Origin: Ectopseudomonas mendocina
GTDB lineage: Bacteria; Pseudomonadota; Gammaproteobacteria; Pseudomonadales; Pseudomonadaceae
DNA: 64,000 nucleotides
Reading direction: 5' to 3'
Assembly (NCBI RefSeq): GCF_007049795.1
Contig: NZ_SCFY01000001.1
Coordinates: 248,001 to 312,000, forward strand
The notes below the pieces were generated by a model. That model was given only the letters and a program-made list of their open reading frames with translations, made no database searches and was not told the DNA's origin. Position numbers and translations under genes: made by a program. Of this stretch, positions 18,644 through 30,555 are shown piece after piece. Every line of letters starts with the position of its first letter. Positions within the stretch are counted from its first letter, which is position 1.

Positions 18644-19807
18644 ATGCGCAAACTGCTGATCGCTGTGCTTCTGCTCGTCCCCCTTTCCGCCCTCGCCGTT
18701 CTGGCCCTGCCCCAGGTACTCGACGCACAGATGAACAGCGTGGCCAGCCCACCGCCCTATCCGACTAGCGCCAGCGCGCAGAAGCTGCACCAAGGGCTAT
18801 TCGTCGCCGACCTGCACGACGACGCCCTGCTCTGGGAGCGCGACCTGCTCAAGCGATACGACTACGGCCACTCCGACCTGCCACGCATGCTCGAAGGCCG
18901 CCTCGGCCTGCAGGTGTTCTCCACCGTGACCAAAACCCCACGCGGCCTGAACATGGAGAGCAACGGCGCCGAGAGCGACAACATCACACTGCTGGCCATG
19001 GCCCAGCGTTGGCCACGGGAAACCTGGAGCAGCCTGCTACAGCGCGCCCTGTACCAGGCGCAGAAACTCAAGGACGCCAGCGCCGGCAGCGATGGGCGCC
19101 TGGTGCTGATCCGCACCCGCGCGGACCTGGCGAACTTCGTCGATGCCTGGCAAAAGGACCCGCGCCGCGTCGCCGGCCTGCTCGCCACCGAAGGCCTGCA
19201 ACCTATCGAGGGCAAGCTGGAGAACATCGACGTGCTGTATGACGCGAATTTCCGCATTGCCGGCCTGACCCACTTCTTCGACAACGAAGTCGGCGGCTCG
19301 GCCCATGGCCTGGAAAAAGGCGGGCTGACCCCACTGGGGCGCCAGGTCATCGCGCGCCTGGAAGAAAAATCCATGCTGGTGGACCTGGCCCACGCTTCAC
19401 GCCCGTTGATCGATGATGTACTGGCCATGGCCAAGCGCCCGGTGCTGGTCTCGCACACCGGCGTCGAAGGCACCTGCGCCGGCACCCGCAACCTCAGCGA
19501 CAAGCACCTGCAGGCCATCGCGGCCACGGGCGGGGTGATCGGCATCGGCTACTGGAGCACCGCGGTGTGCGACACCTCGGTCGCCGCCATCGTCAAAGCC
19601 ATCCGCTACGCGGCGGACAAGGTCGGCGTCGAGCATGTCGCCCTGGGCTCGGACTTCAATGGCACCGTACACACCCCGTTCGACGTTACCGGCCTGGCGC
19701 AGATTACCGAGGGACTGCAAGCCGCCGGCTTCGACAATGACGCCATTGCCGCGATCATGGGCGGCAATGTACAGCGCCTGCTGCTGGCCAGCCTGCCGGA
19801 GAAATGA
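18644..19807 (+). CDS. Membrane dipeptidase (renal dipeptidase family M19)
   Basis: A 387-residue zinc dipeptidase of family M19. The N-terminal hydrophobic stretch (about 3-22) is a signal peptide or anchor, placing it in the periplasm. Metal ligands are in FVADLHDDALLWERD, DLAHAS, VLVSHTG and GSDFNG, all in order. Family members hydrolyse dipeptides, including D-amino-acid-containing ones, and some beta-lactams. It stands alone between the GGDEF gene and rhlB; ATG at 18644. Confidence 0.92.
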   Translation: MRKLLIAVLLLVPLSALAVLALPQVLDAQMNSVASPPPYPTSASAQKLHQGLFVADLHDDALLWERDLLKRYDYGHSDLPRMLEGRLGLQVFSTVTKTPRGLNMESNGAESDNITLLAMAQRWPRETWSSLLQRALYQAQKLKDASAGSDGRLVLIRTRADLANFVDAWQKDPRRVAGLLATEGLQPIEGKLENIDVLYDANFRIAGLTHFFDNEVGGSAHGLEKGGLTPLGRQVIARLEEKSMLVDLAHASRPLIDDVLAMAKRPVLVSHTGVEGTCAGTRNLSDKHLQAIAATGGVIGIGYWSTAVCDTSVAAIVKAIRYAADKVGVEHVALGSDFNGTVHTPFDVTGLAQITEGLQAAGFDNDAIAAIMGGNVQRLLLASLPEK

Positions 19808-19905
19808 GGCCGGCTCTTGACAGGCGCGAGCGAAGCACTTCGCCACGCTCGCGTCTTGCATTACACTGGCGGGCGTTCACTCCTTAACCAGTCGATGAGA
19901 AGCCC

Positions 19906-22967
<3,062 letters not shown>

Positions 22968-22987
<20 letters not shown>

Positions 22988-23912
22988 CTACGTCCTGCTC
23001 CTGCTCGGCCGCTTCTTCGTGCTTGGCCGAGCGCTCTAGCTCGCGACGGAACCCGCCAGCCTTGTTCAGGCTCAACTCCAACACCCGATCACGCCCTCCC
23101 TCTGCGATCAGGTAACGGCCATCGTCCAGCGGCAAGATCGCCTGCGGCGCCTTGAGGAATGACAACACGGTGGTCTGCGCGCCTTGGGCATTGACCAGCA
23201 GCAGACGGGCGCGATGGGTCGAGTCCTCGCTGATCCACAGACCCTGCTCGTCGCAGAGCATGAACGTCGGGTTACGCAGCCCGTCGATCACCACCGGGTC
23301 GCGGCCATCCTCGCGCAGCTCGCGAATCACACCGGTTTCCTTTTCGCTGTAGAGCATACGGCCGTCGGTGCAGCGGGTGATCGACTCGGTTTCCGAGAGG
23401 TTGTCACGCACCACGCTCAGTTGCCGGTCATCCCAGCGGTAGCGCCATAGCCGACCGTTGCCCTTGCGGTCCTCGATGGCATAGAGGTAGTGACCGTCAT
23501 CCCACAGCCCCTGCACCTGATCGCCCGCGAACAGTTCGGAAACACGCTTACCTTGCAGGAAGCTGACCGGCTTGCCGCCCGACTCCTGACTGAACACCAG
23601 GCCACCACGGGCGCTGAGCAGGCCATCGGGTTTGGACAGGCCTTCGACCACCACTTCGCGGTCACCGTCGGGCTGCATCAACAGGATGCTGCCGCGGCCA
23701 TCCTGCAGTTCCTGGCTGACCAGAATCCCGCCATCCGCTGCTCGCGCCAGCCCGGCCGCCTTCTGCACGTCGTCGTAGGCAACGCGGTACGACCAGCCGC
23801 TGGCGGCCTGCACCGGAAAGAAGTACTGCCAGGCAAAAAACATCAGGGCGGCGGCGACCAGCGCGGCAGCCGCCAGAAGTGCGCTTTTCAGCAAACGCAG
23901 GGACATGTTCAT
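22968..23912 (-). CDS. Membrane-anchored beta-propeller (SMP-30/NHL-like) protein
   Basis: A 314-residue protein with an N-terminal signal anchor (about 8-30) and a body of repeated ~45-residue strand units such as GLARAADGGILVSQEL, GLSKPDGLLSARGGLVFSQE and GLRNPTFMLCDEQGLWISED. These suit a six-bladed SMP-30/gluconolactonase-like propeller facing the periplasm. Substrate or partner unknown. The acidic tail (KHEEAAEQEQD) overlaps the end of the convergent small membrane-protein gene. It lies 3 bp after the mntP coding region on the opposite side and reads away in the same direction. Confidence 0.72.
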
Positions 23913-23915
23913 GTT

Positions 23916-24485
23916 TCACAGACTCGCAAAATGTTCGTAGAGAATCGTCGTGCCAACCAGCATCAACACCACACCGCCGACGATCTCGGCACGCTTGCCG
24001 ACCAGTTGGCCCAGCATACGACCAAGCAACATGCCCAATGTCACCATCAGGGTGGTGGCCAGACCGATACACAGCGCAGCGACCAGGATGTTCACCTCGA
24101 CGAAAGCCAGGCTCACGCCAACGGCCAGGGCGTCGATGCTGGTGGCCACCGCAGTGACGGCCAGCACCCAGAAGGAATGGCGCGAGGGCTTGTCTTCAGG
24201 CGCATCGTCATCGGCGCTGAGCCCTGCATGGATCATGTGCACACCGAGCCCGACCAGCAGCACGAAGGCGATCCAGTGATCCCACTCGAGGAAGAAACGG
24301 CTGGCCGCCCGGCCGATCAGCCAGCCGATGATCGGCGTGATGGCCTCGATGGTGCCAAAGATCAACCCAGCGCGCAGAGCTTCGGCAAAGCCTGGCTTGT
24401 GAAGGCCCGAGCCCTTGCCGATGGCAGCCGCGAAGGCATCCGTCGACATGGCGAACGATAGAAGAAGCAGCGAGAGAGGATTCAA
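23916..24485 (-). CDS. mntP: Manganese efflux pump MntP
   Basis: A 189-residue, six-helix inner-membrane Mn2+ exporter, matching the family's usual 188-190 residues. Conserved acidic segments are [16 protein letters not shown] near the start and [14 protein letters not shown] in the second half. I chose the TTG at 24485, preceded by GGAG at good spacing, because it gives the family start NPLSLLLLS; the frame stays open upstream to 24587. A yybP-ykoY manganese riboswitch lies just upstream, so expression should rise with Mn2+. Confidence 0.93.
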   Translation of the reverse strand: MNPLSLLLLSFAMSTDAFAAAIGKGSGLHKPGFAEALRAGLIFGTIEAITPIIGWLIGRAASRFFLEWDHWIAFVLLVGLGVHMIHAGLSADDDAPEDKPSRHSFWVLAVTAVATSIDALAVGVSLAFVEVNILVAALCIGLATTLMVTLGMLLGRMLGQLVGKRAEIVGGVVLMLVGTTILYEHFASL

Positions 24486-24544
24486 GGGAAACTCCAGCCG
24501 GGCCTGAGTCAACGACAAGCCACTGCGCGCCCGACCTGGTACAG

Positions 24545-24655
24545 GACTGTCGTTGGTCTCAACAATCCCAGCGGATGCGTTGGCCACGGCAGGTTGCCGA
24601 GAATGTTGACCAACGCGCCGACGCTAGCGCGACGGCAGGCTACTCCCCAAAGAGG
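24545..24655 (-). promoter_or_regulatory. yybP-ykoY manganese riboswitch upstream of mntP
   Basis: Read on the minus strand, the leader contains TTTGGGGAGTAGCC (rc of 24640-24653), then CAACATTCTCGG, and closes with GTTGAGACCAACG (24550-24562). GGGGAGTAGCC, AACATxCTCG and GAGACC are conserved Mn2+-binding-loop and closing elements of the yybP-ykoY class. Boundaries are approximate. It is positioned to gate mntP translation or transcription. Confidence 0.9.
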
Positions 24656-24740
24656 CGCGCAGGATAAACCCAAGCACGCCGGGGCGGAAGTGGCGGCGCC
24701 CAGCAACCGCTCAGCGGTAGCCTGCGCCACCGAGCAGGCA

Positions 24741-25043
24741 TCAGGTTTCGACGCCCTGCTCGAGCGGTTTTTCGGGCTTCACCTGCGGCGTCTCGGCGCC
24801 CTGCTCTTCCTCCTTGTCGTCCTTGCCAAGTGCTCGGTTGGTGGACTCCTGCAGGGAGTCCACCTGGCGATTGACCTCATCCACCACCTCGCCGACCGAG
24901 TCACTGATCAGCGCCTGCACTTCCTTCTTCGCCTCTTCGGCGAGCTTCTGTGCGGACTGCTCGGCGGCGTCGCAGCCCGCCAGGGCGATCAGTGCCAGAC
25001 CAAGTGCGGCAGGCGCCAAGCGGTGTTCCCATGGGTTTTGCAT
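24741..25043 (-). CDS. Small lipoprotein, function unknown
   Basis: A 100-residue protein with a lipoprotein signal: hydrophobic stretch then LIALAGC with Cys24 as the lipidation site. The mature part is charged and largely helical (AEQSAQKLAEEAKKEVQALI, VDEVNRQVDSLQES), then an acidic Pro/Glu tail. The ATG at 25043 has GGAG upstream; the frame extends 33 nt further without support. It lies between the TerC gene and the mntP riboswitch, same direction as both. Homologous small lipoproteins are common but uncharacterised. Confidence 0.8.
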   Translation of the reverse strand: MQNPWEHRLAPAALGLALIALAGCDAAEQSAQKLAEEAKKEVQALISDSVGEVVDEVNRQVDSLQESTNRALGKDDKEEEQGAETPQVKPEKPLEQGVET

Positions 25044-25106
25044 CAGGTTTCTCCAGTGTCGAAGGCCCGGATACACACGGGGCGTAGCCGGGCAAAAGCT
25101 TATCCG

Positions 25107-26093
25107 TCAGATCTTGGCGGGCGGCTGGCCGCGGGTCTTGTACAGCGACAGCAGCACTCCGCCGACCAGCAGGCCCAGGGTCACGCTCAGCGACACCACG
25201 GCCGGAATCTTACCGATGATGCCGACCAGGAAGATCTTCACGCCAATGAACACCAGCACCAGGGCAAGCGCATACTTGAGGTACGCGAAGCGGTGGATCA
25301 GCGCCGCCAGGGCGAAGTACAGGGCACGCAGGCCGAGGATGGCGAAAATGTTCGAGGTGTAGACGATGAACGGGTCCTGAGTGATGGCGAAGATCGCCGG
25401 CACGCTGTCGATGGCGAACACCAGATCGGCGCACTCGATCAGGATCAGCGCCAGGAACAGCGGCGTCACCCACAGCACGCTGCGGCCCTGGCCATCGTCC
25501 TGGCGCACGAAGAAGCGTTGGCCGTGCAGCTCATCGGTCACGCGCAGATGCTTGCGCAGGAATTTCACCAGCACGTTGTTCTGCAGGTCCGGCGCATCGT
25601 CGAGCTTGGAGAACAGCATCTTCACGCCAGTGAAGAACAGGAAGGCGCCAAACAGATAGAGAATCCAGTCAAACTCGTGGATCAGCGCCGCGCCGAGGCC
25701 GATCATGATCGCCCGCAGCACCAGCACGCCCATGATTCCCCAGAACAACACCTTGTGCTGGTACTGCCGCGGGATGGCGAGGAAGCTGAAGATCATGGCC
25801 ATGAGAAACACGTTGTCCATCGACAGCGATTTCTCGATCAGAAAGCCGGTGAGGTAATCCATGCTGGCGTCGCCGCCTTTCTGGAAGAACACCCAGACAC
25901 CGAAAAGCAGGCCAGCGGTGATGTAGCCGGCGGACAGCAACAGACTCTCGCGCACGCCGATCTCGCGGTTATCGCGATGCAGCACGCCTAGGTCGAAAGC
26001 CAGTAGGGAGATGACGACAGCGATGAAGACCAGCCACAACCAGGTGGCCGTGCCGAGGAAGTCGGCGAAGAGGAACGGTTCTAGGGCAGTCAT
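25107..26093 (-). CDS. TerC/Alx family membrane protein
   Basis: A 328-residue protein with about nine membrane helices and the TerC family's conserved acidic segments: LAFDLGVLHRD near the start, EKSLSMDNVFLMAM in the middle, and IECADLVFAIDSVPAIFAIT in the second half. E. coli Alx, of the same family and similar length, is linked to Mn2+ export and alkaline response. mntP lies nearby with a Mn2+ riboswitch, so Mn2+ handling is a sensible inference. The start ATG (26093) has AGGAGGGG upstream. The ~120-nt leader is structured (see the separate entry). Confidence 0.9.
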   Translation of the reverse strand: MTALEPFLFADFLGTATWLWLVFIAVVISLLAFDLGVLHRDNREIGVRESLLLSAGYITAGLLFGVWVFFQKGGDASMDYLTGFLIEKSLSMDNVFLMAMIFSFLAIPRQYQHKVLFWGIMGVLVLRAIMIGLGAALIHEFDWILYLFGAFLFFTGVKMLFSKLDDAPDLQNNVLVKFLRKHLRVTDELHGQRFFVRQDDGQGRSVLWVTPLFLALILIECADLVFAIDSVPAIFAITQDPFIVYTSNIFAILGLRALYFALAALIHRFAYLKYALALVLVFIGVKIFLVGIIGKIPAVVSLSVTLGLLVGGVLLSLYKTRGQPPAKI

Positions 26094-26175
26094 GAGCCCC
26101 TCCTACAGTCAGATTGAACAGACTGTGATTCCGACATCGCGGTATTAACCGCCAGAGGGGCCCGGCATCACGGGC
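26094..26175 (-). promoter_or_regulatory. Structured leader of the TerC/Alx gene
   Basis: On the minus strand there is GCGGT-TAAT-ACCGC (26139-26152). After it comes ACAGTC...GACTGT (26105-26126, 10-nt loop), directly abutting the AGGAGGGG ribosome site at 26096-26104. The second hairpin could expose or mask the site. No GGGGAGTA/GAGACC pair of a yybP-ykoY riboswitch is seen, unlike E. coli alx. Confidence 0.5.
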
Positions 26176-26291
26176 GCAAATATATTCAGGCCGCGAGCGC
26201 CGCTCAATGGGGCGAATTTTACAAAGTATTTCAAGGCAATTAGCCCGTTTCTCGGCGCGGATGGTCTGCCCAGAGCGGCGGCCGGCGGATT

Positions 26292-28655
26292 TCAGAACAG
26301 CCCGAGCTGCCCGTCCACCAGCCGCTCGAACTCGCCGCCGACGAACGGCAGGATGGCGTCGGCCACCGGTTTCAGCTGGCGGCTGATGTAGTGCTCGTAG
26401 TCCACCGGCGACAGCAGGCGCTCCAGCGGTTGCGGCCCGCCGGTGGTGATCAGGTAGCTGATCCAGCCGCCACGCTGGTACTGCAGGGGCCGGCCAAGGC
26501 GCTGGTTGTGCTCGTCAGCCAGGCGCGCGGCGCGTACGTGCGGCGGCACGTTGCGCTGGTAGTCGTCGAGGCGTCGGCGCAGGCGCTTGCGATACACCAG
26601 CAACTCGTCCAGCTCACCGGCCAGAGTGCGTTTCACGTAGTCGCGCACGTAGTCCTCATAGGGCTGGCCGGCGAATACCAAGCGGTACAGCTCCTGCTGA
26701 AAGCGCTGGGCCAGCGGCGACCAGTCGGTACGCACCGTTTCCAGGCCCTTGAACACCATGCGTTCGCTGCCGTCGGCGCCGAGCACCAGGCCGGCGTAGC
26801 GCTTCTTGCTGCCCTCCTCGGTGCCGCGAATGGTGGGCATGAGAAAGCGCCGATAATGGGTCTCGAACTGCAGTTCCAGGGCGCTGGTCAGGCCGTACTC
26901 ATTCTGCAGATGCTCGCGCCACCAGGTATTCACACGGGTCACCAGCGCGCGGCCGATGCGCGTCGCCTCATCCTCATCGTGAGCGCGACCGAGCCAGACG
27001 AAGGTGGAGTCGGTGTCGCCGTAGATCACCGCATGGCCTTCGGCTTCGATCAGCTCGCGGGTACGCTTCATGATCTGGTGCCCGCGCAGGGTGATCGACG
27101 ACGCCAGGCGCGGGTCGAAGAAGCGGCAGCCACTGGAGCCAAGCACGCCGTAGAAGGCGTTCATGATGATCTTCAGCGCCTGCGACAAGGCCGCATTACC
27201 GTCGCGCTTGGCCGCCTCACGCCCCTGCCAGACGCGCTCGACGATGGCCGGAAGGCAATGCCGGGTACGCGAGAAGCGCGCGCCGCGAAAACCTTCCACC
27301 GAGTGCTCGTCATCCGGCTGGTGCAAGCCTTCGACCAGGCCTAGCGGGTCGATCAGAAAGCTGCGGATGATCGATGGATACAGGCTCTTGTAGTCCAGCA
27401 CCAGCACCGAATCGTACAGGCCGGGGCGCGAGTCCATGACGAAACCACCGGGACTGTTCTCGCCACGAATGTCACCAAGATTCGGCGCGACGAAGCCCAG
27501 GCGGTGCATGGGCGGCAGGTACAGATGGGTGAAGGCCGCCACCGAGCCACCGCTGCGATCGGCCGCCAGGCCAGTGACACTGGAGCGCTCCAGCAGGAAG
27601 GCGAGCAGATCGGTGTGGGCGAAGATGCGCGTGACCAGCTCGCAGTCCTTGAGGTTGTAGAGCGCCAGCGCCGGCTTGTCCTCGTCGAACATGCGCTGGA
27701 TCTCATCCATCCGCGCATAGGGCGTGTCGATGGCCTTGCCCTCGCCGAGCAGGGTCTGCGCCACCGATTCCAGGCTGAACGAGGAAAAACTCCAGGTCGC
27801 CGAACGCAGCGCCTCGATGCCGTCGATGATCAGCCGCCCCGCCGCCTCGGCAAAATAGTGCTGGCTGCTGTTGTGCTGGCGCCAGCCCATCTCGTCGCCG
27901 CCGCGTCCCAGCAGCAGCGGCACCTTGAGTTGCTCGACGTGATCGCGCAGCACGCGCAGGTCGAACTGCACCAGATTCCAGCCGATGATGGCGTCCGGAT
28001 CATGCCGCTGAAGCCAGTCATTCAGGCGTTCGAGCAACGCCTTGCGGCTGTCGCAGTACTCCAGGTCGAAGTCGACGATGCGGGCATCGCCATTGGCCGG
28101 GCCGAGCATATACACCTGGCGCTGACCACAGCCTTCCAGGGCGATGGAATACAGCTCGCCACGGGCGCTGGTCTCGATATCCAGCGACACCAGGCGCAAC
28201 GTCGGACGGTAATCGGCGGCGGGTTTGAGCGACTTGCACAGCAGGCTGCCGTCCGGCTGCTCGATGCTATCGAAGAGCACGCTGGCGGTAATAAAGCGCT
28301 CCATCAGGTAGCGATCCGGCGGGCGAATATCGGCCTCGTACACATCCACGCCGACCTGACGCAGCTTCTTCTCCAGCTGCAGTAACTGACGGTACTGGCG
28401 ACAATACAGGCCCAACACCGGGCGACGCCTGAAGTCGCACAAGGCCAACTCGCGCAGCTCGACGCCCGTCTCATTACGCAGCAACGGCTCGGCCCTGGCA
28501 CGCTGCTCGGCCGGGATGAACGCCACCACGTCCTGGCACGGCAGGCGCACCTGGCGCGGGCCGGCATCGGTCGCCAGCCAGAAGGCCACCTCGGTGCCCT
28601 CCGGCGTGTCACGCCAATGGCGGCTGAGCACGAAGCCTTGCTGGGGTTGCGTCAT
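26292..28655 (-). CDS. polB: DNA polymerase II (PolB)
   Basis: A 787-residue family-B polymerase, the length expected. The 3'-5' exonuclease has [14 protein letters not shown] (Exo I) and [15 protein letters not shown] (Exo II). The polymerase has [11 protein letters not shown] (motif A), [13 protein letters not shown] (motif B) and YGDTDSTFV (motif C). Pol II acts in replication restart and translesion synthesis. I chose the second of two adjacent ATGs; the first is at 28658, and neither has a strong ribosome site. I saw no CTGT-N8-ACAG LexA site upstream. Confidence 0.95.
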   Translation of the reverse strand: MTQPQQGFVLSRHWRDTPEGTEVAFWLATDAGPRQVRLPCQDVVAFIPAEQRARAEPLLRNETGVELRELALCDFRRRPVLGLYCRQYRQLLQLEKKLRQVGVDVYEADIRPPDRYLMERFITASVLFDSIEQPDGSLLCKSLKPAADYRPTLRLVSLDIETSARGELYSIALEGCGQRQVYMLGPANGDARIVDFDLEYCDSRKALLERLNDWLQRHDPDAIIGWNLVQFDLRVLRDHVEQLKVPLLLGRGGDEMGWRQHNSSQHYFAEAAGRLIIDGIEALRSATWSFSSFSLESVAQTLLGEGKAIDTPYARMDEIQRMFDEDKPALALYNLKDCELVTRIFAHTDLLAFLLERSSVTGLAADRSGGSVAAFTHLYLPPMHRLGFVAPNLGDIRGENSPGGFVMDSRPGLYDSVLVLDYKSLYPSIIRSFLIDPLGLVEGLHQPDDEHSVEGFRGARFSRTRHCLPAIVERVWQGREAAKRDGNAALSQALKIIMNAFYGVLGSSGCRFFDPRLASSITLRGHQIMKRTRELIEAEGHAVIYGDTDSTFVWLGRAHDEDEATRIGRALVTRVNTWWREHLQNEYGLTSALELQFETHYRRFLMPTIRGTEEGSKKRYAGLVLGADGSERMVFKGLETVRTDWSPLAQRFQQELYRLVFAGQPYEDYVRDYVKRTLAGELDELLVYRKRLRRRLDDYQRNVPPHVRAARLADEHNQRLGRPLQYQRGGWISYLITTGGPQPLERLLSPVDYEHYISRQLKPVADAILPFVGGEFERLVDGQLGLF

Positions 28656-28681
28656 CATCTTTTCAGGCAAGCACGATCTGC

Positions 28682-28707
28682 CCCCTCTCCCATGAATGGG
28701 AGAGGGG
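28682..28707. repeat. Perfect hairpin upstream of polB
   Basis: CCCCTCTCCCAT (28682-28693) and ATGGGAGAGGGG (28696-28707) form a 12-bp stem with a 2-nt loop. It lies between polB and the divergent haemoglobin gene, so it is in a promoter region rather than at a gene end. Confidence 0.7.
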
Positions 28708-28804
28708 AGAAAACAGCCTCTGCAGTTACCCATTACCTCAAACCAAACTGGCCGGCCATTCTACGCCAGCGGTTACAATGGCGCCTTTTCCGCGGAACAA
28801 CGCG

Positions 28805-29233
28805 ATGAGCCACATTCCTCCCTACGGCACCGGCGACGCCTCCTACCAGGCCGCTGGCGGCATCGATGGTCTACGCCGCCTGGTCGATGATTTCTACCGG
28901 CTGATGGACGAACGTCCCGAAGCCGCCGCCCTGCGCGCACTGCACACAGCCGACCTGAGCGCCTCGCGCGACAAGCTGGCGTGCTTCCTCAGTGGCTGGC
29001 TTGGCGGGCCACGGCTGTTTGCCGAGAAATACGGCAGCATCAGCATCCCGGCCTTTCATGCGCAGTGGCCAATCGACCAGACGCTGGCCGAAAGCTGGTT
29101 GAGCTGCATGGCCGGCGCCATCGCCCTGCAGAACTATGACCCGGCGTTCGCCGACTACCTGCTGGTTCAACTGCGCGTGCCCGCCGAACGCTCCGTGCAA
29201 GCCAGCCAAAACCGTCACCGCAAGGAAACCTGA
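28805..29233 (+). CDS. Group II truncated haemoglobin-like protein
   Basis: A 142-residue globin of the YjbI/group II truncated type. The order is YQAAGGIDGLRRLVDDFYRLM (A/B helices), then the LSGWLGGPRLFAEKYG segment. After that come the proximal-histidine region IPAFHAQWPI and the WLSCMAGAI segment. Such proteins bind O2 or NO and act in stress or electron transfer. ATG at 28805, in a run with an FKBP (1 bp later) and a methyltransferase, suggesting an operon of three. Confidence 0.88.
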   Translation: MSHIPPYGTGDASYQAAGGIDGLRRLVDDFYRLMDERPEAAALRALHTADLSASRDKLACFLSGWLGGPRLFAEKYGSISIPAFHAQWPIDQTLAESWLSCMAGAIALQNYDPAFADYLLVQLRVPAERSVQASQNRHRKET

Positions 29234-29234
29234 C

Positions 29235-29573
29235 ATGACTGACCAACTGATCATCGAAGACCTGCAACTGGGCGACGGCAAGGCCGTGGTCAAGGGCGCC
29301 CTGATCACCACCCAATATCGCGGCTGGCTGGCTGACGGCAGCGAGTTCGACTCGTCCTATTCGCGCGGCAAACCGTTCCAGTGCGTGATCGGCACTGGCC
29401 GGGTAATCAAGGGCTGGGATCAGGGCCTGATGGGCATGCAGGTCGGCGGCAAACGCAAGCTGCAGGTGCCGGCGCATCTGGGTTATGGCGAGCGCAGCAT
29501 GGGCGCGATTCCGCCCAACTCCGACCTGACCTTCGAAATCGAGCTGCTGGAAGTGCTGACCCGCGATGACTGA
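29235..29573 (+). CDS. FKBP-type peptidyl-prolyl cis-trans isomerase
   Basis: A 112-residue single FKBP domain that would catalyse proline isomerisation during folding. The motifs GSEFDSSYSRGKPFQCVIG, VIKGWDQGLMGM and PAHLGYGERSMGAIPPNS are the core of the family. No signal peptide, so cytoplasmic. It begins 1 bp after the haemoglobin stop and its 3' end overlaps the next gene by 8 nt; ATG at 29235. Confidence 0.93.
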   Translation: MTDQLIIEDLQLGDGKAVVKGALITTQYRGWLADGSEFDSSYSRGKPFQCVIGTGRVIKGWDQGLMGMQVGGKRKLQVPAHLGYGERSMGAIPPNSDLTFEIELLEVLTRDD

Positions 29574-30495
29574 TACCGCCCTCGCCACCCTGCGCGAGCA
29601 CCTGCTACAGGCGCTGGACAACCACCCCGGCAACGAGACCCGTCGCCTATTCCATGGCCGTGGTCGCTGCTGGCCGGGGCTGGAGCAGATCACCGTCGAC
29701 TGGCTGTCCGGCGTTGTGCTGGTGATGCTGTTTCGCGAGCCGTCGCCGGCACTGCGACCGCTGCTTATGGAACTGCTGGAAACGCCGCAATGGCATGCCA
29801 GCGGCGCACGCGGCCTGCTGCTGCAGCACCGCTACGTACAGGGCAGCGAGAGCGAATGGCTAGCCGGTGAGCCGCAGGCGCAATGGCCGATCATCGAGGA
29901 TGGCCTGCACTACCTGCTGGATCTGGGCAGCAAGCAAAACAGCGGGCTGTTTCTCGATATGCGCCTGGGCCGCCAGTGGGTGCGCGAGCGGGCCGCCGGT
30001 AAACGCGTACTCAACCTGTTCGCCTACACCTGCGGCTTCTCCGTGGCCGCCATCGCTGGCGGTGCTGCGCATGTGGTCAATCTGGATATGGCCCGTGCGG
30101 CCCTGTCGCGCGGGCGCGACAACCATCGCCTGAACGGGCACGACCTCTCCCGAGTGGAGTTTCTCGGTCACGAGCTGTTCAAGTCCTGGGGCAAGGTGCG
30201 CAAAAGCGGCCCGTACGACCTGGTGATCATCGACCCGCCAAGCTTCCAGAAAGGCAGCTTCGCCCTCACCCAGGATTACGCCAAGATTCTCCGGCGCCTG
30301 CCTGAGCTGCTGACCGAGCACGGCACCGTGCTGGCCTGCGTCAATGACCCGGATATCGGCCCAGATTTCATCATCGACGGCATGGCCGCCGAAGCGCCGC
30401 AATTGCGCTTCGTCGAGCGCCTGGACAACCCGCCGGAGTTTCCCGACATCTCGCCCGAGAGCGGCCTGAAGGCGCTGGTGTTCCAGGCTCCGTAG
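29566..30495 (+). CDS. Class I SAM-dependent methyltransferase (RlmI/RlmKL-like domain)
   Basis: A 309-residue methyltransferase with SAM-binding motif I in RVLNLFAYTCGFSVAA (about 146-161), VVNLDMARAAL (motif II) and the catalytic IDPPSFQKGSF (about 221-231). That DPPSF motif resembles the rRNA m5C/m2G enzymes RlmI and RlmK, but the N-terminal PUA-like domain is short and the target is unproven. It overlaps the FKBP gene by 8 nt. The stop lies inside a REP-like palindrome starting at 30492. Confidence 0.88.
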   Translation: MTDTALATLREHLLQALDNHPGNETRRLFHGRGRCWPGLEQITVDWLSGVVLVMLFREPSPALRPLLMELLETPQWHASGARGLLLQHRYVQGSESEWLAGEPQAQWPIIEDGLHYLLDLGSKQNSGLFLDMRLGRQWVRERAAGKRVLNLFAYTCGFSVAAIAGGAAHVVNLDMARAALSRGRDNHRLNGHDLSRVEFLGHELFKSWGKVRKSGPYDLVIIDPPSFQKGSFALTQDYAKILRRLPELLTEHGTVLACVNDPDIGPDFIIDGMAAEAPQLRFVERLDNPPEFPDISPESGLKALVFQAP

Positions 30496-30555
30496 GGTGC
30501 GCCGTGCGCACCGCCAGCCAACGCTGACAGACCCGGTGCGCACAGCGCACCCTAC
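30492..30555. repeat. REP-like palindrome, GTAGGGTGCGC family
   Basis: GTAGGGTGCGCCGTGCGCACC starts at 30492 and GGTGCGCACAGCGCACCCTAC ends at 30555. The methyltransferase stop (30493-30495) and the norR stop (CTA at 30552-30554) both fall within the two ends of this palindrome. Confidence 0.88.

Noticed and set aside
26094..26290. A second yybP-ykoY riboswitch before the TerC gene
   Set aside because: No GGGGAGTA or GAGACC elements; the hairpins are of another kind.
28659..28804. A LexA site for polB
   Set aside because: No CTGT-N8-ACAG in the divergent spacer.
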